62,703 nt of DNA from Candidatus Poribacteria bacterium (lineage in GTDB: Bacteria > Poribacteria > WGA-4E > WGA-3G): positions 1 through 62,703 of the forward strand of contig JAPPFM010000036.1 of the NCBI GenBank assembly GCA_028821605.1, in the 5' to 3' direction. Under the pieces are notes generated by a model. It saw nothing but the letters and a program-made list of their open reading frames with translations. It was not told the DNA's origin and did no database searches. Positions 53,194 through 62,354 of this stretch are shown piece after piece. A program made the position numbers and the translations under genes. Positions within the stretch are counted from its first letter, which is position 1. Each line of letters starts with the position of its first letter.

Positions 53194-55185
53194 CTACTGT
53201 TTCATATCCCAGAGGAGAATTGTGCCATCGGCACTTCCGCTTGCGAGGGTTTTGCCATCTGGAGAGAACCGCAGTACATGAATGGATCCTTGATGACTTC
53301 TGAAGGTAATTCGTATCTTGCGCTTGGAGTCTAATTCCCATACCTGAATTGATCCTTCCCCGTCCCCGCCTCCAATTGCAAGTGTCTTTCCATCTGGAGA
53401 AAAGGCTAATGCATGCCCGTTTTCCCGAACACCGATGGTGCCCATCGGATCGCCAATGTGGGCGTTCCATAGATGAATCTTATTTCCACCTCCGCTTGCG
53501 AGGGTTTTGCTATCTGCGGAGAAGGCTAACGCACTGATAGGCTTCGCGCGTCCCGTGATGAGGTTCAATAGGCTTTTGCCCGTTTCGACATCCCATAAAG
53601 TGATGGTTCCGTCTTCACCACCGGTCGCGAAGACCTTGCTGTTTGGCGAGAATGTATATCTGCTCACTGCCCCTTTGTGCCCTCCAAGTGTGAACAGTTG
53701 ATCCCCGGTGTCTGTCTTCCAAATTCGGACCTTGTTGCCCAAAGCTCCTACTCTACGCCTACCTGCAAGCATTGTACCGTCTGGTGAAAATACGAGGGGC
53801 CAGTAACCAGCCATCCGCTCTGTTCCCCTCAAAGTAGACATGTGTGCTTTTGTTGTGGAATCCCACACATGAATTCCGTGGCGCAAGGCACGTCCCGCAA
53901 GTTTTTTGAGGTCCGCGGAGAACGCGAGTTCCACAACATCTTGAGGTGGTGTAAGGACAGCCTCTTGTGTGAAGGTTTCTACGCTCCAGACGCGCACCCT
54001 CCCTTCAAGGGCGTTATCACTGACAAGATGTTTACCGTTTGCGGAAAAGGCGAGAGCACTTACCCAATTCGCGTACGCACCAAGAGAGAAGGATAGTTGG
54101 TAGCGTCCGGTGTCAACATCCCAGAGATGGAGGCTCCCGTCGCTACTAACGCTGATGAGTTGGCTGCCGTCTTTAGAGAATTTCACGCTATAAACGTCAT
54201 CCCGTTTTTTGGGAAGGATACCCTGCTCAAGCAGCTTGAGCATTCGGTTTGCTGCCACAAGTAGTGGATTGATTGCATCATCAGGCGTAGGGAGGCTTTT
54301 CTGTTCGGTGCCGGTGTTAACGTCCCAGAGCCGCATTGTTTTATCGTGACTCGCGGTGATAAGTGTACTACTATCTGGTGAAAACGCCATATCACGAATT
54401 TTGCCGGTGTGTCCTTTGAGACCTATCCGGAGAGTACCCATTTTGACATCCCACAAATGCACCGTGTGATCCCATCCACCGCCGGTTGCGAGTGTTTTAC
54501 CGTCTGGTGAAAATGCAAGCAGGCTGATGGATCCCAGATCTTTACTATCTGCGTGTAGCAATTCGCCGGTATCGGCATCCCATAGGCGGAGCGTACTTCC
54601 TGCACTCGCAAGAATCTTACCGTCGGGTGAGAACGCGACTGCGTTTACTGCGCTCGGATGTCCCGTTAGGCTTTTGATATATTTGCCGGTGTTGACCTCC
54701 CAGAGATGCACCGTCCAATCTCCACCTGCGGTGGCAAGTTTCGTGCCGTCCGGTGAAAGTGCGAGTGCGTTGATTGAATCTGGGTGTTCATCGAGCATGG
54801 CGAACGCGTTGCCTGTGAAGGTATCCCAGACGTAGATACTGTTTCCATGAGCAGTCGCGATAATTAATGCGTCAGTTGAGAAGGTCAGTGTCTCTGGTGG
54901 TGTCTTGATAAAGAAACCATCTTTTTTCTCAGCTTGTTTTTCTGTGAACAGTGAAACGACTTCGCCGGTTTGGGCATCATAAATCCAGATGCCGACAGTT
55001 GTTGAGGCGACGACTCGGGTACTGTCCGGTGACAGTTTGATGTTAATCAATTTACCTCTTCCGAGACGCGCTTTTGCACCTTCGGGTAGGTGCCACTGTG
55101 CTGCGAAGTCTTGTGCAAGACTGTCTAATAGTAGTATGTTGGAAAGTAAAAGGCATACGATATAGAGAAGATGTGTCTTTTTCAT
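53194..55185 (-). CDS. WD40-repeat protein, secreted, first of a tandem pair
   Basis: A 663-residue protein with a signal peptide (KKTHLLYIVCLLLSNILLLD SLAQ) and, from residue about 45, a dozen WD40 units such as LALSPDGTKLATAGGDWTVH LWE and LRFSPDGKTLASGSADGTIL LWD. The mature start QWHLPEGAKARLGRGKLINI resembles its neighbour at 51091-53184. Because there is an export signal, the propellers are extracytoplasmic, unusual compared with eukaryotic WD40 proteins and characteristic of this type of bacterium. AAAGGAG precedes ATG. Its function is unknown. The 259 bases upstream of it (55186-55444) hold no recognised feature. Confidence 0.92.
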   Translation of the reverse strand: MKKTHLLYIVCLLLSNILLLDSLAQDFAAQWHLPEGAKARLGRGKLINIKLSPDSTRVVASTTVGIWIYDAQTGEVVSLFTEKQAEKKDGFFIKTPPETLTFSTDALIIATAHGNSIYVWDTFTGNAFAMLDEHPDSINALALSPDGTKLATAGGDWTVHLWEVNTGKYIKSLTGHPSAVNAVAFSPDGKILASAGSTLRLWDADTGELLHADSKDLGSISLLAFSPDGKTLATGGGWDHTVHLWDVKMGTLRIGLKGHTGKIRDMAFSPDSSTLITASHDKTMRLWDVNTGTEQKSLPTPDDAINPLLVAANRMLKLLEQGILPKKRDDVYSVKFSKDGSQLISVSSDGSLHLWDVDTGRYQLSFSLGAYANWVSALAFSANGKHLVSDNALEGRVRVWSVETFTQEAVLTPPQDVVELAFSADLKKLAGRALRHGIHVWDSTTKAHMSTLRGTERMAGYWPLVFSPDGTMLAGRRRVGALGNKVRIWKTDTGDQLFTLGGHKGAVSRYTFSPNSKVFATGGEDGTITLWDVETGKSLLNLITGRAKPISALAFSADSKTLASGGGNKIHLWNAHIGDPMGTIGVRENGHALAFSPDGKTLAIGGGDGEGSIQVWELDSKRKIRITFRSHQGSIHVLRFSPDGKTLASGSADGTILLWDMKQ

Positions 55186-55444
55186 GAACCTAAACTCCTT
55201 TTGGGAAATGGTTTTATTGTTGAAATATCTATATCGTATTTGTTAGCAAATTCCGTGCCGCTTTGAGCGATACCGCATTGGTGGATCTCTTAGCGAAATA
55301 CACAGGAAGCGCTGCACAAAATTGGACATACCTTATACTGAAATTGCACGAAATGGGGCAGATTTAATTTGTTGCTTGTATTTCAGTTTATCACGAAAAA
55401 TGTCTGAAATCAAGCACAGAAGCGTTAGAATAAAATAAAAAGAC

Positions 55445-55473
55445 TTGACCTTGATTTTCGTTTTCAGTATAAT
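55445..55473 (+). promoter_or_regulatory. Promoter for the ferredoxin-NADP-reductase-like gene
   Basis: TTGACC (55445-55450), 17-base spacer, TATAAT (55468-55473), 11 of 12 consensus positions. It lies over the 5' end of a longer open frame and so supports a start at 55592. Confidence 0.7.
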
Positions 55474-55591
55474 ATGTGAGAAGGTCATCAAAATTTCATC
55501 ATTTTTATTTGGTGTAGTTTGCTACGCCGGGGTTCCTACTTGTTACTGGGAACGGACTGAACTTGTTATAGAAAATTTGAAGGGAACAATT

Positions 55592-56365
55592 ATGCAAAGA
55601 AGACGCGCCAGGACGCAATATTGTAAAGGTGAGTTAATTGAACGTGAGGATTTTTCTGAAGATTTAGCCGCGTTCAAATTCCGTGTTGATAAAGAGTTGC
55701 CATTTATACCAGGACAATATGCGACTATCGGCTTTGAGGTTGATGGAAAGATTGTCCAACGTCCCTATTCAATCGTCTCTTCACCACACGAACCGTTTAT
55801 GGAGGTTTTCGTCGAATTGGTGCCAGAGGGGGCAACCACGCCTCTATTTTGGGCATTGGAATTAGGTGACACCGTGTTTTTTCGGGAACGCCTCGTCGGG
55901 AAATTCGTGATGGACACGGAGAGCGGAATGACGCGCCATGTTATGGCAGGCACTGTAACCGGAGCTGCGCCGTATATTAGCATTGCGCGAACGCAAAAAA
56001 TTGAGCAGGAACAGGGCAAGACGAGTCCGCATCAGATCTTGGCGATTGTCGGTGCGAGCCGTTCGTGGGAACTTGGGTATTACATGGATGAACTCAATGA
56101 CCTCGCAGCGCAGGAAGAGTGGTTCACATTCGTCCCGACGGTGAGTCGTCCGTGGGAGGATCCAGAGTGGCAAGGCGAGAGCGGACGTGCTGAAGATGTG
56201 ATCCGAAAGTACGGCGATCAACTCGGTTATGATCACACCAATGCTGTTGTCTATGCGTGTGGACATCCGCAGATGATTGAGAATGCGAAGGCGATCTGGG
56301 CGCGTGCGCGTTACCCTGAAGAGCGGATTAAAGAGGAAAAATTCTTTGTGATTAAGGAAGAATAA
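55592..56365 (+). CDS. Ferredoxin/flavodoxin-NADP(+) reductase-like flavoprotein
   Basis: A 257-residue cytosolic enzyme. I start at ATG 55592: AAGGGA is six bases upstream and a promoter lies before it. The FAD-binding motif is RPYSIVSSP (about residues 57-65), preceded by FIPGQYATIGFEV. The NAD(P) domain has AGTVTGAAPYISIARTQ and YACGHPQMIENAKAIW. The C-terminus ends EEKFFVIKEE, consistent with bacterial Fpr-type enzymes. It probably passes electrons between NADPH and ferredoxin or flavodoxin. Followed by two hairpins. Confidence 0.88.
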   Translation: MQRRRARTQYCKGELIEREDFSEDLAAFKFRVDKELPFIPGQYATIGFEVDGKIVQRPYSIVSSPHEPFMEVFVELVPEGATTPLFWALELGDTVFFRERLVGKFVMDTESGMTRHVMAGTVTGAAPYISIARTQKIEQEQGKTSPHQILAIVGASRSWELGYYMDELNDLAAQEEWFTFVPTVSRPWEDPEWQGESGRAEDVIRKYGDQLGYDHTNAVVYACGHPQMIENAKAIWARARYPEERIKEEKFFVIKEE

Positions 56366-56374
56366 TGGATAAAT

Positions 56375-56397
56375 AATCCACGCTTACGGCGTGGATT
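56375..56397. terminator. Hairpin after the reductase gene
   Basis: AATCCACGC (56375-56383) pairs with GCGTGGATT (56389-56397) around TTACG, followed by TTG. It is 9 bases after the stop codon. Confidence 0.6.
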
Positions 56398-56418
56398 TTG
56401 CAAGGTTTTAGTTGGATT

Positions 56419-56441
56419 GGGCGCGCTTTGTAAGCGCGCCC
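56419..56441. terminator. Strong bidirectional-looking terminator
   Basis: GGGCGCGCTT (56419-56428) pairs perfectly with AAGCGCGCCC (56432-56441), then GTTTTTG. It is between two converging genes (55592 plus, 56452 minus) and can serve the plus strand; for the minus strand the U-tract is weak. Confidence 0.8.
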
Positions 56442-56451
56442 GTTTTTGTTA

Positions 56452-57840
56452 TTATTTTTTGTTTACTGCTCTCTGTCGCATTTGGTAAATAAACATATTT
56501 GTCATGAACCGATAGACATCCGAAGAGCGTCGTGATGCGAGTGGCGCGCGGCTATCAACCTCGGCGGTTTCCATGCTGCATAGGTAATCGAGCGGGCAAA
56601 ATACGACTGCCAATCGAGGCTTGCCTAACCGCCCTGGTACCAAGATACCTTTGATATATTGCCATTGGGTGTTCCCGCCCTTGTACCCTGTTCCCCAGAA
56701 CGTTGAGCCGCCGACAGGCGTTTTTTTCAGTTTGAAATAGGACTGAAAAATCTCATGTCGCATATCGTCCAGGGTTTTCATCGGATACTCAGGGAACACC
56801 GTGCGCAACTCGTTTTCTACGAGCCTTGCAAACGATTTCTCGTTCCCACCGTCACCACAGTAGTCGAAAAACAGCATGCCGTTGTAATCGAGAATATATT
56901 TCCGAAGGGCTGCGCGCTCCTCACTGCTGAACCCTGATGCTTGTGAATTGCGGTCGGCTAACCGTTGATAGGATACGGACATCGCCTGGTCGTGCCCCGT
57001 CATTATCAGGAGTGGTGCATTCATGATGTCTTCGTCTGTTAGCGATAATGCGCCACCGGCGTATTTCATATCAGCGGTAATCGTGGGTGTATGCTCGCGT
57101 AACCATTTTATTAGGGAGGGGATCGCTGTCGGGTCTTGCCACCAGTCGCTCATTTGATGCTTTAGACGGATCAACCGAATATGCCCTCGCACGATGCCGT
57201 CCTCTTCATCAAGAATGCTGCCGAGTTGATCGCCGATTTCGTCTTCGTAAGTACCAACAATATCCGAGATTCCTTCACCGAATGCGTCTTGTCCTGTGCC
57301 TCCTGATTGTGTTAAAGTTCCAAGACCTTTTCCCGAACCTCCTCCTCCTGTGCCTTTACCAGGGGTGTTTCCGTAGCCAGAGCCTGTTCCGTCCTGACTA
57401 TAACCTCGTCCGTCCTCAATTTCTCCACTTCCTCTTTCTATTGTTGCTGAGTTCGCTTTAGTGGCTGCAAGGATGGACTCCGGTGAAGGCGCGAGTTTTA
57501 CCACTGTCGAAAGCGGTGGTGCTTCTAACTTCGGTTCTTCGTTGACTTTCGGAATTGAGGACATTAATGACGGTAGCCGCTTCGCTGCTGGACTCTGAAT
57601 GGATGCAGCGGCAGCGGCATTGCTCTGTTCGACTTCTCGGATTACCTTTTTTGGTTTATGTATCCGAGGCGGTGGTGGAACAAAATCCACAGCAATCGTA
57701 TCTTCTATCTGTTCTACCAACGGTTTCAATAACCATATCGCTGTGAAAATAATTGCGATTGCATGTGCTACCAAAGAGAATATTAGTGCCCTATTTCTAC
57801 GTTGTTTGGCGTAGTATTTTTCGATCATACGTGTGTTCAT
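56452..57840 (-). CDS. TonB-like membrane anchor fused to a DUF4159 domain
   Basis: A 462-residue protein. One membrane helix (residues about 19-40), then V-P-P-P-P and Lys/Pro-rich parts, then Gly-rich (GSGYGNTPGKGTGGGGSGKG) spacer, as in TonB-like proteins. From residue about 225 the C-terminal half is a DUF4159 domain (HIRLIRLKHQMSDWWQDPTA, LLIMTGHDQAMSV, LRKYILDYNGMLFFDYCGD), related in fold to class I glutamine amidotransferase-like proteins. DUF4159 proteins are often near MoxR/BatA operons; none is visible here. The combination is uncommon. The function is unknown; the soluble domain should lie in the periplasm. Confidence 0.8.
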   Translation of the reverse strand: MNTRMIEKYYAKQRRNRALIFSLVAHAIAIIFTAIWLLKPLVEQIEDTIAVDFVPPPPRIHKPKKVIREVEQSNAAAAASIQSPAAKRLPSLMSSIPKVNEEPKLEAPPLSTVVKLAPSPESILAATKANSATIERGSGEIEDGRGYSQDGTGSGYGNTPGKGTGGGGSGKGLGTLTQSGGTGQDAFGEGISDIVGTYEDEIGDQLGSILDEEDGIVRGHIRLIRLKHQMSDWWQDPTAIPSLIKWLREHTPTITADMKYAGGALSLTDEDIMNAPLLIMTGHDQAMSVSYQRLADRNSQASGFSSEERAALRKYILDYNGMLFFDYCGDGGNEKSFARLVENELRTVFPEYPMKTLDDMRHEIFQSYFKLKKTPVGGSTFWGTGYKGGNTQWQYIKGILVPGRLGKPRLAVVFCPLDYLCSMETAEVDSRAPLASRRSSDVYRFMTNMFIYQMRQRAVNKK

Positions 57841-57928
57841 GTTTTTTACCTTATTTTTTTTTAAGTTGTGATGTTAAAGACGGTATACTGAAACAGACTC
57901 GATTTATAGTAAAGTTTAGAATTTAAAC

Positions 57929-58054
57929 AGGACTTACGCACTGGGCAAGGAATTGCGCTACTACGAACTATACTACTTTTGAGAAATGCACGTATTTCCG
58001 AGATGTATCTGTTTGTAGTAAGGAAATCCTTTATCACCCGTTCGCGTAAGTCCT
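57929..58054. repeat. MITE-like element, family B, copy 2
   Basis: AGGACTTACGCA (57929-57940) with GCGTAAGTCCT (58044-58054) as inverted ends. Similar ends are at 32550-32640. There is no open frame inside. It fills the gap between the DUF4159 gene and the large secreted protein gene. Confidence 0.6.
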
Positions 58055-58070
58055 AACTGGCACATAGAAA

Positions 58071-61000
58071 TTACTTCTGTATTAGCATTTTCTTCGTAGC
58101 CGAGAAATCACCTGCCTTTAATGTATAAAAATAAACACCGCTTGCGACGGGCTCCCCTTGGGCGTTTCTGCCATTCCAATACGCCGCACGCGCCTTGCTC
58201 TGATAGAATCCCGCACGCTGGTGCCCCAAGTCCAAATACCGCACGACGCGCCCGTTGATGTCATAGATTGTCACTCGGACATCCGCAGACTCCGCTAACT
58301 GATAGGGTATCCATGTTTCTGGATTAAACGGATTCGGATAGTTCGGAAGCAGGAGATTCTCGTCTGGTGCCGCGACACCCCTTGCCGGGGCGGCGGCAAT
58401 TGTTGTGGTATCGGTATCCGCACCACCGATAGCAACAGCACTCGGTGCCATCAAGTTAGAGACGATTTCTTCGTACCCCATGCCGTCAAGATTCCTTCGC
58501 CGGATATTCCCCGCGCCGTCTGACCAATAGACTTTGCCAGCTGCCGTGTCAACAGCAATACCGTAGGGGACGGCTTTCATGGTGAATGCATCTTCGACAC
58601 CAGAGCCGTCGAGGTTCGCGCTTCGGACGCTGCCACCGTTGTCTGTCTGTTCTGTCCAATAGACCTTATCATTACCGGCGGCGATGCCACCGAGGGTACC
58701 TGTGCCTGTTGCGAGGGTGCGAACGACTTTCGGGTTTCCTGTAACGTTCGCAAACCGAACGTTACCCTCTGCCTCTGTCCAATAGACTCTCCCCGAGGCA
58801 ACGGCGATGCTCATCGGCGCACTCACATTTGGAATGAAGTTGTATTCAAACCCTGTGCCATCGACGTTTATCCGTTGGATCCTATTCTGACTGTTTGATA
58901 GATACAGTTTACCGTTAGCACTATCATAAGCGATGCCGAGCGGTACGCTTCGGAGCTCCCGAAGCACCTGTGCGTTTGTGCCATCAAGGTTTGCTCTATT
59001 AATCGTCCTGGCATTTTCATCGGTTTGCGCTGTCCAATAGATTTTCCCGCCAGCGGTATCAACGGCAACATCGTTCGCACGTGCAGCGATCCGTTCCACT
59101 TCCGTACCCGCGAGACGATAGAGTGTGCCCCCATCTATCCAATACATCGGGGGTCTGTCGGCTGCATCTACGTGGATCTGTGTCGTTTTTCTCACCGCTG
59201 CGGGCGAGGCATCGTCCGCCGGTGCTTGGGACGGAATTAAGACAAAGGTCCCTCCGAATACTGTGATGTCTTCAATGTTTGAACCGTCAAGATTCGCACG
59301 CCAGATTTTAAAGCGAAAGCTATCTACGTCCCGACCTGCCCAATACATCTTCCCACCTGGGACATCTAAGGCAAGTTGCCGTATGGACGCTTGCGTCACA
59401 AGGGTTTGTACGTTTGATCCGTCGAGGTTCGCACATTGGATTATAGACATCCACGGACTCTTCGAGTGTCTCCAATATATCTTCCTGCCTGACACATCTA
59501 CGGTAAATTCATGTGTGTGGCTTACCTTGATTGTCCCGAGAGTTTCTACGCGAGTGCCATCAAGATTGGCACGCCGAATAGGCAAATTCTCATTTTCGGG
59601 CTTGCCTATCCAATACATCTTCCCACCTGATATATTTAAGGTGCTCTCGCGCGCCCACAATAGGTCGTTCAGCGTTCTTAGCTTTTCTACGTTTGATCCG
59701 TCGAGATTTGCACGATGGATTCCAAGCCCACTAGTGTCCACCCAATATATCTTTCCACCTGATACGTCTAAGATAAGGTCCGAGAAGCCGTGGCCGTACT
59801 TGCTTTCCACGAGCGTTTGTACGTTTGATCCGTCGAGGTTCGCACGCCGGATCTTAGTAGAGACTAATGAATAATGTGATGGGCGTATTTGCTTGTACTC
59901 CTTTTCTATCCAATATATCTTCCCGCCTGACACATCTACGGTAAGATGCGATATGGTTCCCTTTCCTACTACGAGCGTTTGTACGTTTGATCCGTCGAGA
60001 TTCGCACGATGAATGTTAGATGAATTACTACCGATAGTATCGTATGTCCAGTACATTTTCCCGCCTGACACATATAATCTACCAGGACGCCATGCATCTA
60101 CATGATCCCCTACCTTTTCTGTCGGCACAAGGGTTGTGACGTTTGAACTATCAAGGTTTGTACGTTGAATGCCCTCCCTGGTCTCGTAATATATGGCTGG
60201 TTGTGACGGATCTATTGGTCCAGTGGGTCTGCGGTTGTCAAACAAGACCTGAGTGCCGTTTGCTTGGATGGCGGGGATATGCGTGTTGATGGCAGCAGCA
60301 TTCAACGGATTACCCCTAAGGTCCAAGTACTTGAGTTGTGTCAGCCTTGTGAGTGGTGATATATCTGAGATGCTATTGTTACTAAGAAGCAACTCTACCA
60401 GTTGTGTGAGTCCAGCGAGTCGGGATACATCCGAGATGCTATTGTTACCCAGAATCAAACTCGTCAGTTGTGTAAGTCCAGCCAGTGGGGATACATCCGA
60501 GATGCTACTGCCCCAAATATCCAATTCCCTGAGGTTTCTGGCGTGTTCAAACCCAGTGAGGTCTCTTATCTCGGTCCCGGGGTCGGGCCTATGATAAATA
60601 TAAAAACCTGTCAGCTTCAGCATTGTGTTCGTTGTGATTTCGTTGCCAATCCTTAACTGGACAGCTGCCCTTAAGTTCGCATCGGGTATATGGACCGGCC
60701 GGGAGGGCAGGGAGAACCAAACCTGAGTGCCGTTTGCTTGGATGGCGGGGATATGCGTGTTGATGGCAGCGTCGTTCAGCGGATTGTTCAGAAGCCCCAG
60801 AAATATCAAATGTGTTAATCCCACGAGAGGAGACACATCCGAAATAGAATTGTCCCTAAGACCCAGGGACCTTAAGTTCGTCAATCCTGCGAGAGGAGAT
60901 ACATTTGAAATAGAAGTGTTGGGAAGAGTCAGATGCTCTAAGTTCGTCAATCCTGTGAGAGGAGATACATTTGAAATAGAAGTGTCCCTAAGATCCAATA

Positions 61001-62354
61001 CTTGTAGGTTTGTCATTCCAGCCAGGTCGGATATATCCAAAATAGAACTGGAACTAAGAATCAAACCTGTTAGATTGGTCAGCCCAGCCAAGGGAGACAC
61101 ATCCGAAATAGAAGTGTTGTGAAGAATCAGAGTTCTTAGGTTTGTCATTCCAGCCAAGGGAGACACATCCGAAATAGAGGGAGTATTACCCAAATTTAAT
61201 AATGTCAGATTGCTTGCCTGTTCAAGACCCGTGAGATCTCTTATTGGAACATCCCCCGGAACATAAAGGGCTCGTAAGCCCAGCATCGCCTCCTTGGTGA
61301 GCACGTCATCAGGCCCCAAACCAATGGTTTTCCGCACGGCATCGGCTAAATTCCGATCCAAGATTGACTCAATACCGGTACTCGGTAGTAAGTCAGAGAT
61401 ATCAAGATCAAAATAGAAATTAGCAATATTTCCATGGCTGTTAATAATGGAAAGTTGTACAGTGTCTATCGGGCGTAAGTTGGTGGTGATAAAATTAACT
61501 GTGTCGCTGCGGCTGCCGTTTAATGTTTGGTAGTCCATCAAAGTCCCATCAAAGGTGGGGATCCATTTTATCAACTGGACTTGATGGAGACCGTCAGGAT
61601 CGGTTACCTCAAAACGCAAACGTATAGCATTGGGTGGAGCTGCAAGGCTTGGGGGAAGCATTTTAACTTCTGGGTACCCAGCGTTCACAGCAGTTTGGTT
61701 AGGGTTGAAAGCAGGGTGAACATCCAGCCACTCCGCAGCAGAGAAAGAGGTTGTCATTGGATCTGAAACATGTAAAGATGTCTTCCAATTACCATCTGGA
61801 CGAACAGAATCATGGCTGAGCCCAAAACAATGTCCGAGTTCGTGGGCAGCAAGAGTGGCATCAGCGATATCCGCCGAAGTATTATAAGTATAAACCGTTG
61901 CTATTCGGCCACCTCCTGTAGGTGTGAAATCAACGCTGTGATCTATGAATACAAGATAATAGTCATCCTGTGACACATCACCCGATGACACATCAGCCCA
62001 CTCAGCGATTTCATCCTTTACTCTGGAGTGCTCATCCCCTTCTCCATCATAATGCGAAGAAGCAAATTTTCCCTTCACACGGTGCAAAACTGCCTGCCCA
62101 TTGGCATCGGTTTCAATCTCGAAAGTTTTTGGGCCAAACCCGTGGTTCTCCATATGCTCTGCATAGAACCGTTGTGTGTCTTTTATCAACTTATCCATTG
62201 TCGCCTCTATGTTCTCTATAGGTCGGTAATTTGGGGGCAGTTCGCGCGGAACAAAGTGAACCGCTTTCACAATCGGTGAACGCGCTTGCGTAGAACCAAG
62301 CGGCAGGAAACTGAATAGAACAATTAGCGTGAGAAATAAGCGTTTGAGCTGCAT
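58071..62354 (-). CDS. Large secreted mosaic protein: metzincin protease, leucine-rich repeats, YWTD propellers, sorting tail
   Basis: A 1427-residue protein. Residues 1-24 are a signal peptide. A zinc protease domain follows, with HELGHCFGLSHD at 171-182 (His171, Glu172, His175, His181) and a Met-turn DPMTTSF with Met200, the metzincin layout. Two blocks of internalin-like leucine-rich repeats (about 375-550 and 600-710; SISDVSPLAGLTNLRSLGLR) flank a linker. Then come many YWTD/LY-type units (GGKIYWVDTSGLGIHRANLD) to about residue 1330, enough for two beta propellers. The last 90 residues (LLPNYPNPFNPETWIPYQLA, GVYFYTLKAGDFSATKKMLI) are a type IX-like C-terminal sorting domain. AGGAGG precedes the start. 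It is probably a surface or secreted adhesin-protease. Confidence 0.92.
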   Translation of the reverse strand: MQLKRLFLTLIVLFSFLPLGSTQARSPIVKAVHFVPRELPPNYRPIENIEATMDKLIKDTQRFYAEHMENHGFGPKTFEIETDANGQAVLHRVKGKFASSHYDGEGDEHSRVKDEIAEWADVSSGDVSQDDYYLVFIDHSVDFTPTGGGRIATVYTYNTSADIADATLAAHELGHCFGLSHDSVRPDGNWKTSLHVSDPMTTSFSAAEWLDVHPAFNPNQTAVNAGYPEVKMLPPSLAAPPNAIRLRFEVTDPDGLHQVQLIKWIPTFDGTLMDYQTLNGSRSDTVNFITTNLRPIDTVQLSIINSHGNIANFYFDLDISDLLPSTGIESILDRNLADAVRKTIGLGPDDVLTKEAMLGLRALYVPGDVPIRDLTGLEQASNLTLLNLGNTPSISDVSPLAGMTNLRTLILHNTSISDVSPLAGLTNLTGLILSSSSILDISDLAGMTNLQVLDLRDTSISNVSPLTGLTNLEHLTLPNTSISNVSPLAGLTNLRSLGLRDNSISDVSPLVGLTHLIFLGLLNNPLNDAAINTHIPAIQANGTQVWFSLPSRPVHIPDANLRAAVQLRIGNEITTNTMLKLTGFYIYHRPDPGTEIRDLTGFEHARNLRELDIWGSSISDVSPLAGLTQLTSLILGNNSISDVSRLAGLTQLVELLLSNNSISDISPLTRLTQLKYLDLRGNPLNAAAINTHIPAIQANGTQVLFDNRRPTGPIDPSQPAIYYETREGIQRTNLDSSNVTTLVPTEKVGDHVDAWRPGRLYVSGGKMYWTYDTIGSNSSNIHRANLDGSNVQTLVVGKGTISHLTVDVSGGKIYWIEKEYKQIRPSHYSLVSTKIRRANLDGSNVQTLVESKYGHGFSDLILDVSGGKIYWVDTSGLGIHRANLDGSNVEKLRTLNDLLWARESTLNISGGKMYWIGKPENENLPIRRANLDGTRVETLGTIKVSHTHEFTVDVSGRKIYWRHSKSPWMSIIQCANLDGSNVQTLVTQASIRQLALDVPGGKMYWAGRDVDSFRFKIWRANLDGSNIEDITVFGGTFVLIPSQAPADDASPAAVRKTTQIHVDAADRPPMYWIDGGTLYRLAGTEVERIAARANDVAVDTAGGKIYWTAQTDENARTINRANLDGTNAQVLRELRSVPLGIAYDSANGKLYLSNSQNRIQRINVDGTGFEYNFIPNVSAPMSIAVASGRVYWTEAEGNVRFANVTGNPKVVRTLATGTGTLGGIAAGNDKVYWTEQTDNGGSVRSANLDGSGVEDAFTMKAVPYGIAVDTAAGKVYWSDGAGNIRRRNLDGMGYEEIVSNLMAPSAVAIGGADTDTTTIAAAPARGVAAPDENLLLPNYPNPFNPETWIPYQLAESADVRVTIYDINGRVVRYLDLGHQRAGFYQSKARAAYWNGRNAQGEPVASGVYFYTLKAGDFSATKKMLIQK

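Noticed and set aside
55445-55591. A membrane-leader extension of the reductase
   Set aside because: The hydrophobic leader would be translated from the promoter itself; the flavoprotein family starts near 55592.
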